Assembly (NCBI GenBank): GCA_949752795.1
Contig: OX457059.1
Coordinates: 176,030,242-176,094,241, forward strand
Length of the DNA stretch: 64,000 nucleotides
Reading direction: 5' to 3'
Source of the DNA: Hyperoodon ampullatus
Taxonomy: Eukaryota; Chordata; Mammalia; Artiodactyla; Ziphiidae
The position numbers and the translations under genes were made by a program. The stretch's first letter is position 1. Each line of letters begins with the position of its first letter. This document shows positions 1-12,599 of the stretch, piece after piece. The notes below the pieces were generated by a model. The model saw only the letters and a list, made by a program, of their open reading frames with translations, did no database searches and was not told the origin of the DNA.

Positions 1-137
1 TCTCAACAGACACAAAATTATATGTGAACAAATGGAAAGATATCCTTTGTTCTTGGACTGGGTGACTCACCATCATAAAGATGCCCATTCTTCCTAAGTG
101 AATTTATCAACAGAGTGCAGTGTTGTCTATATCAAAG

Positions 138-345
138 TTTTTTATTGAACTATAGTTGATTTACAATACTGTGTCAGTACAGGTGTACAGATATATATAT
201 ATATTTGAATCACTATGTGTATTTTTATATACTCTTTTTTGGATTCTTTCCCATTATAGGTTATTACAAGATACTGAGTATAGTTCCCTGTGCTATGCAG
301 TAGGCCCTTATGGTTTATCTATTTTATATATAGTGGAGTGTATAT
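138..345 (-). mobile_element. L1 3' UTR fragment, reversed
   Basis: Read on the minus strand, this stretch ends in the motif that closes cetartiodactyl L1 elements (a CTATACTCCAATAAAAA-like tail) preceded by the 'cacagggaact' and 'tagataact'-type block. The same block occurs in plus orientation at 14446-14700, which supports the call. No coding part remains. Boundaries are approximate and rest on recognition rather than alignment. Confidence 0.7.
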
Positions 346-2510
346 CAAATTTTTATGGAGCCAGCAAGTTGATACTAAATATGGAAAGTAAACATGCACT
401 AATTGTTACAAAAACACTGGAAAAGAAAGTTAGGGAAGACTGTTATTTATTGTCAAAACATACCATCAGGCCTCCACAACTAAAGGAGTTGGGTGCTGGC
501 GCGTGAATAGACAAGTGCGTCCATAGCCTGGGATAGGAAGCCCAGAGCAGGTGCAAGTACAGGTGGAAATGTGGTGTCATCCAAACTACTAGACAAAGAC
601 AGGCTTTTCAATAAATGGTTCTCCCCTGAGCTTTTGTCTTCCTGTTTAATAGGCTGAGTGATCATCTACAGTTGACCAATATTTCTTGTCGCGGAGCATC
701 ACCCATTCCAGATCTGCACTCAGCCACCATGCCTCATTCCTTCAAGGCGATGATGGACTTGGTGTGCCGTGCTGCGATTCAGGATGGTTTCATCTAGTCT
801 CACAAGTAAAACGGGCTGAATTTCTCCCAAGCGCCGTCTCTGCCTGGTTTTGTACAGGGTTCCTGACCGCACAGAATTAGCTGCCCCTTCCCTCCTTTTC
901 TGTGCTCTGGAATGACTCTGGAATGGTATTTTCTGTCCCTTAGAGGTTTACCTAAAATTTGCTTTTAAAACAAGTGGACCAGATACCAGAGAGGCAACAG
1001 TCTGAGCAGCAGCCACCCTGGTCAGTGTCCCCTCAGCTCCTGCAGCTGGAAGGCTGGAGACTCCACTGTCCAGCCCTGCCCCAGCCAACCCGCAGCTTCG
1101 GAGGCTGCTGTGTGCTCAGGCTTCTGCCTTGTCTTTCTTGTTTTCTCCCTACATTCTTTCAGTTAATTTTGTTGCAGATTTTCTGCCTTCTTCGTTTCAC
1201 ATTAGGATGGCACTTTTGTTTCAGATATGTGTGTTTCTCTGTCGTTGGGTGTCAGGTGCAGGGGGGACACTGAGCTGCTGACTGGCGTCCGGCTTAAACG
1301 GAGGTCGTGTGTTCTGCCCAAAGTGACATCACACCACACACAATTCACGAGGAAACCCCCTGGAAAGGGATGCAGCCTTGCAGCCTCAAACAAGACAAAG
1401 CCACAACTTAGCCATTAAAGTATAACTCAGAGAAGAAACGTTGCAGCACTCAGGAAAACATACAATAAACACTCAACAAAGATATTATTCAAGAGGGAAG
1501 CACTGAGATATTAAACCAGCCTAAGGCGTGTCTGAGACACTAGGTGCTCACAGGCAGCTGGGATAAGATTGCTGCGTTAGATGCAAAATGAAAACCCCCC
1601 CTGGATGATCCCTGAGCAGCCCTGTGCCCACATGGCTTGACAAGGAGGTGCCACCCAACTTTTCACTTTATTTCAAAATTCTGGACAACTTTCTGACACA
1701 GAGGTTCAAACACCAGGGTGGTGACTTTGCAATAGGATTTAGACTTTGTGCTGAGTTTTCTGAGCAAGAAACAAAGCCAAGCCTCACATAGCTCCCAGCT
1801 GCACCTCTGCCCTAAACAGTGTGGCACTGGTGACCACATCTCATCGCAAAGCCCGTTATCACTCACCCACCCAAACCCCAGTGAACTGAAAATCGACCCT
1901 GGGTGACACCCATGTCCACTGGAACAGAACCAGACAGACTGCGTCATTTGTCACTGTAATTCCTGTGCGGCTCCTGGGAGAAGTGTCTGGTCCCACTGTC
2001 CTCACGTCTTTGAGCCGCAGATGGAAAGTCCAGTGTTTGCCTGGATCTCATCCCAGTGGGCTAGTCACGAGTCTGTGAATATGCCGACACCCAGTGTTTC
2101 TTGGTGGTGGTGGGGGACCTATGAAACGTTCGGGATGTTCTATGGTTAACAAAAGGCCCAGTTTTCCTGTATGTGGACTGGCTCTTCCCCTCCCAGTGTT
2201 TGGCTCAATCACTAGGACACGAAGCCGACCCCGAAGGCAGGGTGTGAAGAGCCTCGTCTGTGAGTCCTTCCCACCCAGACTGGGTGCCAGCCCGGAGAAG
2301 GCAAGTCTGGACAGCACTTCTCACGGTTTCTGCGCCACTTCAGAGATGCTTTACCTAAAAACAGAAAACCTGCTCATCCACTTCCACCGGTCTGGAGGAT
2401 TTTCTGAAGCGCTGTCAGTCTCAGAATCTAAGATGAGGCTGGGCCACTGAGGCTCAGATTCCTGTGCCCCTCAGACACTGACCCAACCGAGACACTGCAC
2501 TTTGTAATGC
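346..2510. other. AHRR intron 4, unique sequence
   Basis: No exon, RNA gene or repeat is recognised here. Base composition is mixed and all open frames are short, overlapping on both strands and without recognisable domains. By position it belongs to the intron downstream of AHRR exon 4. Confidence 0.5.
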
Positions 2511-2512
2511 CA

Positions 2513-2895
2513 AGTTTTCTTATATTGCGGTAAAATCTATGTAACAGAAAACTCACCATTTTAGCCACTTCTGTGGCACATTCACGTTGTTGTATGGCCG
2601 TCACCACCATCTCCAGAACTTTCACATCTTCCCAAACTGACACTCTGCCCCACCCCCAGCCCGGCCCCGCAGTCTACTCCCTCCTCCAGGGACCTCCTAA
2701 GTGGACTCACATGGGAGTGGTCCTTCTGTGACGGGCTTGTTTATGTAGCACCACACCCTCAGGTGCATCCGTGCTGAAGAACGTGTCAGAATTTCCTTCC
2801 TCTTTAAGGCTGACTAATATTCCATTGCATGTACAGACCACCTTTGCTTATCCGTCATCGCTTGATGGGCATCTGGGCTGCTTTCAGCTCCTGGC
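2513..2895 (-). mobile_element. Old L1M-type 3' end, reversed
   Basis: The text runs through landmarks of the reverse complement of an ancient L1M 3' region: a 'gcggtaaaatctatgtaac' type start, 'accaccatctccagaactt', 'catcttcccaaactga', then 'ctaatattccattgcatgta' and a 'gatgggcatctgggctgctt' block. Many substitutions and CpG-rich changes show it is old. The same class appears at 36536-37460. Confidence 0.75.
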
Positions 2896-5800
2896 TCCCG
2901 AGGACGATGCTGCTGTGAAGAGGGGCTCCAGCAAGACGTGAGCGCACTTTCGGGAAGGAAGGTGTCTAAAGCAAGGAGGAAAGTCCACAGCCTTCTCTCC
3001 CTGCAACACTTCCTGGGAGGAAGGAGGCGTGTGATGGGGCGGACCTGCCGCCCGCTCAGAGCTGGGAGTCTTTCCAGAATGAGGATGGTGCCTGTGTTCT
3101 CACTGGCCCTCCTGCGCTGGCTTCAAGCGCCTCACCTGGGAAACCTGGGGTTCCTGTGCTGCTGGGATTTGATCTGAATGGGCAGCTGCCTCCCTCCCTG
3201 CCCCATGCCCATGCCCAGCGGGGTTGGATAGCCGAGACCCCGGGGGCTGGTGCCGCCCACTGCGGCCGTGACTGTGACCCTCAGACAAGGGAAGCCAGCT
3301 CTGGCCTCCGCAGGCCTCGCGTCTTATCAGGAGCCGGCGCAGCGCCCCAGGAGGGGGCCCTGCAGGCTGTCGGTCCAACACCCTCCCTCGGGGCTCTGCA
3401 GTGCCCCTCCGCCGGGGGTCTGGGCAGAAGAGGGTGGGTGGCACTGGGTCCACCTCGGGACCGTCAGGACACGGCATCCACCCTTCTTACAGCCTCAGCT
3501 CAGCGCTGACCAGGGAGAGGTGACGTCACCAGTGGCCATGCGGCCCAGGTGACTGAGCCCATACACCTCATGGGGCTGGGCAGTGGTGGCCGCGAGGGCC
3601 TTGCGCCCTCCCCCGGGCAAGCTGCAGAGTCGGCGCATTCGCCCCCCGCCCCCCGGCAGCGGGAGGGGGCGAGGTGGGTGCTGGCTGTGCCACCAGCCCT
3701 CGCGCAGCATTTCCCATTTCAGAGGCTGCACAGACTCATGACATCCTACTAATAATAGTCCAAAGACCAAAGAAATGTTCAGGGTTTGAGTATATAAAAT
3801 GCTGTCTCAAAAAAGATTTTACGAGATTAGTCACGACCAAAAACAACCTTAATTTTAACTCCTAAGGCAGAAATTTTAAAAAGAAAAAAGACCATAAAAT
3901 GCTGTTTGCCGAGTCATATGGATTCAATATCAGATTGACGTTCTGGTCCAGAACCATCACGCCAAATACTTTTGCACATGTGGGACCGTCTTTCAAATAT
4001 GCGTCGCAAACATTTGTTTGTTTTCTCTCTTTTTAATCCTACAAGACTTTTGTGTTTTTTTAAACATGGTACATGGAAAATGAGATCACTTTTCCAAGTG
4101 GAAAAAAGAATTTGGCCCCAAGCGGAAGGCTGCACTTTTTTAAGGGGAGAAACAACCACATCCACATTCAATCACCCGCAGTCACAGGACCTGCACCTGC
4201 CACTGCAGGGCCTGCAACTCGCTCGGCCCCCCGCGCCGCTGCCCCAGCCCCTCTTCAGGCATCAGGGCAAACGGGTGAGAAAGCGGAACTTCCTTTTGCC
4301 AACCCTGGAATATCCTGATCTCTTCCAGCCCAGGCAGAAAAAATAGCCAGCATGTACTTCAAAGATTGCTCGTCAAGGTCACGGCAGAGGAAAAAGAAGA
4401 GGGAAAAAGGAACAATTCCAACGGCCCCTCTCACCGCCCCTCCCTGGAATGAAGGGAAGTTGGGAGCTGTGCCCTCCCCTGAGAGCCGTTGCCACGGTTA
4501 CAGAGCAACACCGCAAGGCCAGGGCCGCCAGTCACGCGAGCGAGTGAGGGGCACCGGGCAGCCGCTCGGCCCTGCTGGAGCCAGATCACTCGCCAGGCCT
4601 CGCAGTGGGGCCTGAGTGCGTGCGAGGCGCTCCTGCTGGGAGCGGATCGCTGGCTGTTTATAGATCCCACAAACAGTAAACTTGGCCTTGGGCTCCTGCC
4701 ACAGCGGCTACGGCACTTGAAAGCAGTTCTCCAAAGATGCAGTTGGCTGACAGGGGCAGGACCGCAAGGGTGGAGGCAGGTGCGGACCCCCAGGCCCTGG
4801 GGGCCAGACCCTCGTGCTAGCACGGCCCCTGCTCTGGCCATCCACTGCCCAGGGCCCTCCAGGTCTTTCTCTCCAGGTGAGTGACTTGGCTGTGGCACAG
4901 ACACCTGGGTGGTGGAGGTGCCTGGACAGTGAGCTTGGCCCTGGGCCCTCCCCACCTCCCTGTGGCTGGTGGGAGTGGAGCCCAGACCCGGACACAGAAC
5001 ATGGCCACTGCAGACATCTCTCTTCCTTCCCTGGGGGGACGCAGCTATTCCAAAAGCACCTCAACCAAGTGCTGCCTTTTCCACTGTGTGACCTTGGACA
5101 GGCCAAGGGGCAGAGCGGGGCCTGAGTGACCACAGCGGTCGCTGACCAGTGAGCCTGGACAGTCAGGGGCTCCTGGTGGATGGCTGGGGGGCTGTGGTGG
5201 ACAGTCACGGGTTTCACAGTGGAGAGTTCTGGGGGTCTAGAAGCCACGGAGAGGTCATGCCCAGCCAGGCCTCAGGCAGCTGAACTGCCTTCAGGGGTGG
5301 AGCCAGGAGCTGGGGGCTTCTGACCTACAGGGAGACCACTGAGTGGACAGAAAGCACAACCTTGCGGGCCACGGTGGGACACAGCCTGGGCGTGGCACTG
5401 CCCTCGGGCTGCTTGGTGTATGGTCAGGCTGGCGGGGACTGTGGGCCAGCGGGAATGAGGCAGGGTGTGGGCTGGCGGCCGCCGGGGAGTGGGGAGCAGG
5501 CTGTCCTTCCCGGCTGCGTCCACCTGCGGGCCAGCTCCCATGAAACCTCTTACACTTTTATTTATGTCTGTCGAACCCCTGAAAGAAAAGCCCCGTCAAA
5601 GAAGTTTGGGAACAACAGGGTCAGCGGTCACAACAGAAGGTGAGAAAGTGTGATTTCTCTGAGCACCAAGACCAAAGTGGGAGACGGAGCAGCCCGGCCG
5701 CAGCCTGCTCAGCGGAGGCCCCAGAAAAGTGTGGGTGCAGGTGTGAGGACATCAAGGAATTCTCCCCAGAGCGGTCGAGCTGGGCATCCTGGGGCTGCCC

Positions 5801-7195
5801 ACCCCGGATCCCCAGACATACGCCCATCAGCCTCGCCAGTGCCGGGGACCCAGGGGGTTGTGCGGCCCGCCATCCCTTACAGCCACCCCGAGACCCTTGC
5901 TGCTGGGCCGCCTGGCCCTCCCTCCCCTGCCGGCTCTGCTCTGCCCTTCCGGCCGACTCTTACTGTGCCCCACCTTCTGCGCTGGGCGACTCCGTGATTC
6001 GGCCACACGTGCTCTGGGGTTTCACACCTGCGTTTCTGGAGGACGCGTGGGCCCTCACCTGCGCGCCCGGCACCAAGGGGCAGAAACCGCAGCAGGGAGC
6101 CCCCGTCCACGATCTGCCGGGAGCCGACACCCTCGGGCCCCCCGGCGACTCCTCCCAACCGGGGAAGGCTTTTCTAGGTCTTTCTTTAGAAGAGCGACGG
6201 CCTGAAGGTGAGAAAGTCTCCGCTCTTGCTCCCAGTGGGTCCCCTGTGGTTCCTGAGAAGTTCCCGGCAATTGTGCTGGCTTTTCCAGAAACCACGCCAG
6301 CACGGGTTGGCACGGGTCAATGGCCTGCTGAGTGTCTGCGGGGCTCCCAGACGCGCAAGGCCGCTCTCACGCCATTTCCGCGGGGTCCGTGGGTGCCACC
6401 GGGTCCAGGCTGCGTGGGTCACCTTCACAGGCCCGAGGCTGGCGGTGGGAATGGGTAAAACCCCTTCACCTCGGCGAGTCAGCACATGTGCCCATTGGCC
6501 ACCCCCTCCCCTGAGGAGGTTTACTGTTTTAACCTTAGGGTCCTGCTCCAGCCTCGAACTCAGAGACCAAACACAATCCAGTGAGCCTGAGCCTCCCCTC
6601 CGGCTCCTTTTACCTCCTTTTGGCGTCCAGGTGAGGCACGGCTGCGAGGCTTCCCTGTGGGCACAGGGCGAGCCAGCGCAGGCTCTATCCCCTCCCCAAA
6701 GTCAGCCCACGTCATCCAAACGGGAGCGAGCCCCAGAAAGGCCACGGGGACCCCAGGACGCGCAGGGCTGTCTGGGTCACGATGAGGAGGAGCTGCGGTC
6801 TGCAGCCTGGGGCGGGAGCTCCGGGGGAGCAGAGAACAGGTAGAAGACAGCCTCTCTATGGTCTGCCGCGGCCCCTCCCCCAGCCGCCTGGGGACAGTCT
6901 GCCTGGTGGGATGACGGAGGCAAGGGCGCATCGGGCACTCACCCCTCCCTGCCCCCCGCCACAGCCTCATGCAAACCCCAGGCCAGGGCTCCTTCCGAGG
7001 TAGCCCTTTCTAAAGGGGAGCCCTCACCAAGGAGGCAAAACCACCGGCCCAGCCCCTCCCTCAACCCCTGCCCTCTGACCCTCCCTCCTGCCCCCAGCAC
7101 ACAGATGCTCAGGGACAGAACACACAGGGACCAGGAGACAGCCTGGGAGATGCCTGGCAGGTGGGGCGGCACAGAAAGGAGACCAAGGATGAGAC
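2896..7195. other. AHRR intron 4, GC-rich unique DNA
   Basis: This is a long GC-rich intronic stretch with many overlapping open frames on both strands, as expected from GC-rich DNA with few stops. No domain or exon structure is recognised. A perfect CRE palindrome TGACGTCA lies at 3521-3528. An AT-rich island at about 3770-4170 stands out from the surrounding composition and matches no repeat I know. Confidence 0.5.
3521..3528. promoter_or_regulatory. Perfect CRE palindrome TGACGTCA
   Basis: The exact 8-base consensus for CREB/ATF dimers lies in GC-rich intron sequence. A second perfect copy is in the intron 3 CpG island at 21621-21628. There is no direct evidence of use, and an isolated 8-mer can arise by chance. 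Confidence 0.35.
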
Positions 7196-7199
7196 AAGC

Positions 7200-7890
7200 A
7201 TGAATTTAAATCAATATGTTTAAGGACATAAGAAAATAGATTAGCAAAATGCAATAAGAAGAAGAAATAGTACAAGCAAATCAAGGTGTGAGAATGTAAG
7301 GAAGAAAGAAAGAAAGAAGAAAGAAAGAAAGAAAACATTTGGGGGTGTGCTGTGAAGGGTACAAACCCGGAAGATCAGTCCTGAAGACAGCAGAGAAGGG
7401 AGACCACACAGAGCACAGAAGCAAGAGCAGTAGATGGGAGATACTGCCCAGGAAGAGCTGGGTAAAGGTGGCTCCAGAGGCAGAACCAGTACCGGAGAGG
7501 GACAGCGTTGGATGCAATGATGGAAAAAAACAATCCGGATTAAAGAAGAAAGACCTCAGGTGGAAAGAACCTGGAGCACCAACAGGCAAAACAGGACGAA
7601 AGACGCATTACAGTGAAACTCGGGAATATCAGGCTCACAAAAGCTCAGGAGGGAGCCAGAGCGGAGCCACTGCGGAGAACCAGCCTCGGACCCGCAAACA
7701 ATGGGACAGTATGTTTGAAGGTTGAAGGGAAAACTTTGAACCTAAAATTCTATATCCCACCAAACTGTTATCCAAGCATGAAGGCACTGGGTGAGATGCA
7801 GCAAGATTTCACATCAAGACCCTCAGTGAAAGCACCGAGGGGAGGCCCTCAAAACAAGAAGTGCATCTGGAGGCTGCGAGGAGGGTGACC
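7200..7890 (+). mobile_element. Degenerate L1M-like fragment with AAAG microsatellite
   Basis: The stretch 7725-7790 resembles the old L1M block that reads 'cctagaattctatatccagc...catgaaggt', here 'cctaaaattctatatcccac' followed by a 'catgaaggcac' segment. An (AAAG)n tract lies at about 7300-7340. The element is strongly decayed and the limits are a guess. Confidence 0.4.
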
Positions 7891-9885
7891 CACATCCTGA
7901 ACCTCAGGGGGGGCCTTAAGAAGCCAGGAACACAGACCAGACCTGTGCTGTCCAGGATTCCACTTCTGGGCAAAGTCACAGTCCGTGCGGGGTCTGGGGG
8001 CCTGGACGGATGCGGGACTGTTGGGGAGACACCAGCCCTGCTAAATCTAGGGGGTCAAAGAGAAACCTGCTTGGAAAGACCTGCTCTGAAGGTGATCCCC
8101 CGAGAACAAAAGCAGAGTGTGTGACTTAAACTAGCATGAGAAAGCTCAGTCAGAATGGGGAGCTAGAGAGAGAAACCAAGGAAAGTGCAGTCAATAGAAA
8201 ATACAAAATATGAGGGCAGAAATTAGCCCCCAAACAAGAGTAATTACAAGAAGAAGAAATGGGCTAGACTCGCCAACTATAGGATCCCCCACAAACACTG
8301 CAAGAGAGCCACTTCACAAGAAAGGAAAGCTGACGATGAAAGTACGAGGAGCGGTCCCAGCTGCAAGGACACCAGAAAACTGCGCAGCTCCAACGTCTGG
8401 ACTCTAGCGGGACGAGGGTTGGAGTCAAATGTGCAGGATGTGAGAACCACAAAGCCACGGAGCCCCGGCCAGGCTTCCTGCTACAGCAGCCGCCTGGAGC
8501 CGGGGTGGCGTGAGCTGCCAGCTGACGGCTCACAGAGCTGCTGCCCCCGGGTTTCCCCAGGTTTCAGGCGTCCGCGTGTCCCCGCCGCCACTGCAGCCCT
8601 CGCTTCCGCTCTGCCGGGGGATTGAGCTGCGTCATGGTTCTGCTGGAATCCGCCCGGCGTCTGTGCTCACAGACTCTTCTGGCGGTGGCGGGGCGGGGGG
8701 GCGGGGGGGCAGGGAATGCACTGTCCTCAGTGACCGCAGGCCTGGGCCTTATCTCCCTGGGGGACAAGCCTCCCCCCACAGTGTCTGGTCCACCGCCTTC
8801 TCCCTCCACCCCTTCTGGAGGGGCCTTAGGCTCCAGGTCCCCACCTGCCACTTGGTCACAGCCTGGTCCATGCGGAGGAAGTGGAACTGGGGAGGGCCAG
8901 GTTGCCGGGGCTGTCCTCACTCCCCGCCGCCACTCCAAGGACAGGCAGGTACATGTGGATCCCCGGCTGGAAGCCCCTCCCCTGAGGCACCTCCTTGTGG
9001 CCTTCCAGCCTCCACCTTCTTGTCTCCAAGCCCGGACTCCCCTGTCCTGGGTGCAGAACTTCACACAGGCGAACGCCTGGTCCTTCTCATCCTCTGTGCT
9101 GGTCACCCAGCGGGGCCTTTCAGGCTGGAAGCTCAGTCCTGGGCTCTGGGAAACCTTCTGGGTTGCTTCCTTGATGATTTCCTCCCCTGTGGTCTTTCTG
9201 GAGCTCCAATTATGCAGGTCCCATGGGGCCTGGCAGTTTCCCTGACTTCCCTCTGTTATTCTCCACTTATTCTTCACTTACGCGTGGGAGGACTCTAACT
9301 CCAGACCCTTCTATGGATTTCTAGGTGTTGCTCTCATGCTTTTAATTTTTGAGTTCTTTTAAGATCTCTGAATGGTCGCTTTTACAGCTACCTGTGTCCC
9401 CTGTGTCCGAGGGGCTCGAGGGCCGTATGGTCTGCCTGTCTGGTCATCTCCACTTTGCACGTCTGTCTCCTCCAAGCTGACTTTCCTCCTGGATCCTGTG
9501 TTTTGCTCCATCAGCCGCTTTCCCGGAGGGTCCAGGATCCCTGTGTGTGCTGGATTTGAGGAGTGGGCTCAGGACGGCCAACAGGAGGCCCGTCACCACA
9601 AGCCCGTGCGGTCTCGGTGCCGCATGTCCTGCAGGGGGAGCCCGGACGTCTGCACTTTTAGTCCCTTATCCATATAAAGTAGCAAATTCACAGGCTCTGA
9701 GAACCGAGACGGGAGCACTGGAGGCCCTTCCTCTGCTGAGCGCCCAACCCCAATTACTGCATATGCTCAGAACCAGAATGTTAGAGTCACGCTCAAGGGA
9801 AAGGCAAGAAACAGATGCCACCTCTGAGCTGACACAAACAGCGGAATGATCAGGTAAGGGATGCAAACCAGCTAATACGACCCTC
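7891..9885. other. AHRR intron 4, GC-rich unique DNA
   Basis: No gene or repeat is recognised. A G-rich run at about 8680-8715 could form a G-quadruplex. The 200-260 residue frames on both strands overlap each other and lack domains, so they are compositional artefacts. Confidence 0.45.
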
Positions 9886-9889
9886 CTCC

Positions 9890-11090
9890 ATGAGATAAAG
9901 GTAGCACTTTGAAATGAAAACAACAAAAAAGATGAAAAGTCTCAGAAGAGAAACAGACACTATAAAAAAAAAAAGAACCAAATGAGAATTTTAGAACTGA
10001 GAAATAAAATATATGAAGTAAAATTTTCACTGGATGGGCTTAATGGCAGAATGGAGGTGACAGAGAAAAGGGTCAGTAGAGACAGATAATAGGAAGTATC
10101 CAGCCTGAGAGAGAAAATATTGGAAAAAAGTGAAGAGAGCCTCAAGGACCTGTGGGACAGTGTGAAAAGGCCTAACACCTGGGCCAGCGGAGTTTCTGAA
10201 ATAAAAGAGAAAGACGTTGGGGAAATAAAAATATTTGAAGAGTATGGCTGAAAACTTTCCAAATTTGATGAAAGACATAAATTTATAGATTCAGAAAGCT
10301 CAGCGAATGCTAAACAGGACAATCTAATAAACCCACTCCCAAGCACATCAAAATTAAGCATCAAAAGTCAACAGAGATACTGAAATGGAATACTAATAAA
10401 TATTACTAAAATCAAAAAGAAGGCAGAAAAGATGGAAACAAAAAATAGAAAAATTATGAAATGGTAGACTGAAATCCAATAATACCAATGATTACCCTAA
10501 TATAAATGGCCTCACACACCAATTAAAAATAAATACTGTCAGACTGGACTTAGAAAAACAAAAAGGTCCAAATTTGTACTGCCAACAAAAGAAAGATATA
10601 CATTAAATATAATAATACAAATGGACTAAATGTAAAAAGATGAAGCAAGACATGCCAAGGAAACATTAACTAAAAGAAAGCTGGAGTGGCAATGTTAGCG
10701 TTAGACAAAGCAGACTTCAGAGCGAGGACAATTACCGGGAATAAAGAGGCATTTTATATAATGATAATGACAGAAAGGTCAGTTCATGAAGAACACATAA
10801 TAACCCTAAGTGCGTTTGCAACATACAACAGAACTCCAAAACACACAGAGCAACAACTGGTAGAACTTAAAGGAGAAATACAAAATACCACAATTATACT
10901 AGAAGATGTCTTTCAGGTTAAGACTAGACAGAAACTCAACAAGGATACAAAAGCCATCAACATTATCAACCAACTTGATGTGACTGATGTTCATAGAACA
11001 CCTCAGCCCAGGACAGCAATCTGGGGGCCCCTTCCTGGCTCACAGAGAGCCGCGTCCCACGTGGTAGAAGGGGTGGGGGCCTCTCGGGGG
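9890..11090 (+). mobile_element. Old L1M, ORF2 5' (endonuclease) region
   Basis: Landmarks in order include 'aaattatgaaatggtagac', an 'aatataaatggcctcacaca' block and 'gctggagtggcaatgttagc', then 'gacaaagcagacttcagagc' and 'attaccgggaataaagaggc'. These are the decayed version of the L1 ORF2 endonuclease region, also seen at 43840-44100. There are many stops and frameshifts, so it is inactive. The L1 is interrupted at about 11090 by an LTR-like piece and resumes at about 11276. Confidence 0.75.
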
Positions 11091-11275
11091 CCCCTTTTAT
11101 AAGAACAGATCCCATTCATGAGGGCTCCACCGTCATGACCAAATCACCTCCCAAAGACCCCACCACCAAACACCATTGGACTGGGGGTCAGGTCTCCAAT
11201 CTAGTATGAATTTGGATTATATATTAATTTGGGGGGGATACAAGTATTTGGTCCACAGCAACAATCAATGAAACC
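11090..11275 (-). mobile_element. LTR-like (MaLR-type) fragment, reversed
   Basis: In reverse complement this reads through a block with 'aggtgatttggtcatgacgg' and 'ggagccctcatgaatgggat', typical of an old mammalian LTR-like interspersed repeat. The same family appears at 24490-24725 and 44878-45222 (plus) and 30120-30455 (minus). It splits one L1. I am not certain of the family name. Confidence 0.55.
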
Positions 11276-11410
11276 AACAGCTGTGTCTTTGAAAAAAATC
11301 AATAAAATGAATACACCTCTAGCCCAACTGACTAAGAAAAAATAAGAGAAGATGCAAATTACCAATGAAATGAGAAAGGAGACATAGTCACAGAACCCAC
11401 AGACATTAAG
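11276..11410 (+). mobile_element. L1M ORF2 fragment (RT start), resumed
   Basis: The text 'tctttgaaaaaaatcaataa' followed by 'ctagcccaactgactaag' is the L1 segment at the beginning of the reverse transcriptase domain, continuing the element broken at 11090. It ends at 'cagacattaagaa'. Confidence 0.75.
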
Positions 11411-11940
11411 AAGGCAACATGGAGCCCATGGTGCTGGACTGCGGAGGCTGGGAGACGGCTGGGAGGCACTGCGGGGTCTGGGAAGCCACATTCTGTGGAG
11501 GGGAGGGGGCAGTGGGAGAAGACTGGGCCCAGGTGCCCCAGAGGCCTTGTAGGGGGAGGAGGCGGCCTCCCGGCCTACCCCACAGCCCTGTGTGGGAGTG
11601 GGCTGGTAGGATGAGTAGGCCGGCTGGTGGTGGGCCCGGCGGGGCCCTGAGGGGCTGCCTGCGTGCTAGCGGCCCCTGCTGGGTACACGTGAGCTGGAGA
11701 GATAGAGGAAAGAGCTCACCATCCTGAGGCGGGGGGCACGGCGGGGGCCCTCCTCTGACTTTTCCTTCTCCTTATGACTTTTGGAACCAAGTTTGTGTGT
11801 CATATTCTCACAAAAGGATAGTAAGTGAAATCAACAAAGATAGGAAAGGACCCCCGGAACGTCACACTCTCGGAAGACCAATCACACCCAAACTGAGGGG
11901 GTCTCTGCAAGACGACAGGCCAGTGCTCTTTGGGAAGTCA
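11411..11940. other. GC-rich non-repeat stretch inside the L1 cluster
   Basis: This stretch separates two parts of what looks like the same L1. I recognise no coding or repeat content. Together with 11950-12370 it forms roughly a 1.2 kb insertion in the L1. Confidence 0.4.
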
Positions 11941-11949
11941 GTGTCCCAG

Positions 11950-12350
11950 AGCCCCAGGGCAGGCCAAGGAACGTTCTAGATTAAAGGTGGTGAGAGAGGC
12001 AGGACAGCTAAACACGTGACGGGTTTCCTGTTGGCACAAATGGGGCACTGGGACCGTGTGGGAGCTGAGTCGGCTACGGACACAGTCACAACACGGCCTC
12101 AGAGCCCTTGGTCCGGCATCTGTGCCCAGGCCGTGGGGGGCATCCTGGTTTAGCAAATGCACCGAGGCCTCTAGGAGTAAAGGGCATCACGCCTGCCACG
12201 CACCCTAAATTGGGTCAGAAGAGAAAATGAGTGTGGAGAGACGGCAAGTGCTAACACGGAAACGTCTGGGAATCCGAAAAATTCTTTGTACCGTTCTGTC
12301 AACTGTTTCATAAGTCTGAAATCACATCGAAATAATAAAAGAAGAAAGAG
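11950..12350 (+). mobile_element. Possible old L1M 3' end
   Basis: The segment begins 'gaacgttctagattaaaggt' and ends with a 'cataagtctgaaatcacatc' then 'gaaataataaaag' tail. That pattern resembles an L1ME-type 3' terminus. Similarity is weak and from memory of the family only. Confidence 0.4.
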
Positions 12351-12370
12351 GTTAAAAAAAGGCAAAAAAG

Positions 12371-12581
12371 GGCCTCCCTGGTGGCGCAGTGGTTGAGAGT
12401 CCGCCTGCCGATGCAGGGGACACGGGTTCGTGCCCCGGTCCGGGAAGATCCCACATGCCGCGGAGCGGCTGGGCCCGTGAGCCATGGCCGCTGAGCCTGC
12501 ACGTATGGAGCCTGTGCTCCGCAACGGGAGAGGCCACAACAGTGAGAGGCCTGCATACCGCAAAAAAAAAAAAAAAAAAAA
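12371..12581 (+). mobile_element. CHR-type SINE (cetacean tRNA-derived)
   Basis: The element has a tRNA-like head with A-box and B-box ('ggttcgtgccccggtccggg'), the 'ccgcggagcggctgggccc' body, and a 20-base A tail (12562-12581). Short A-rich similar sequences flank it, consistent with a target-site duplication. CHR SINEs are tRNA-Glu-derived and diagnostic of the cetacean/hippo/ruminant group. The short form here is typical of whales and dolphins. Confidence 0.93.
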
Positions 12582-12599
12582 GCAAAAAAAAGGGCAACT

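Noticed and set aside
5640..6458. 272-codon frame on the plus strand
   Set aside because: Lies in GC-rich intron with comparable frames on the other strand; no similarity to a known protein that I can see.
7891..8130. Plus-strand frame at 7861-8124 as a small gene
   Set aside because: Adjacent to decayed L1-like sequence; no start context, no domain.
8510..9298. 262-codon plus frame opposite a 237-codon minus frame
   Set aside because: Mutually overlapping frames on both strands are typical of GC-rich non-coding DNA.
12371..12460. tRNA gene suggested by the A-box and B-box
   Set aside because: These boxes are the promoter of the CHR SINE head; the cloverleaf is degraded and the element has an A tail and target duplication. 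The same applies to the other seven copies.
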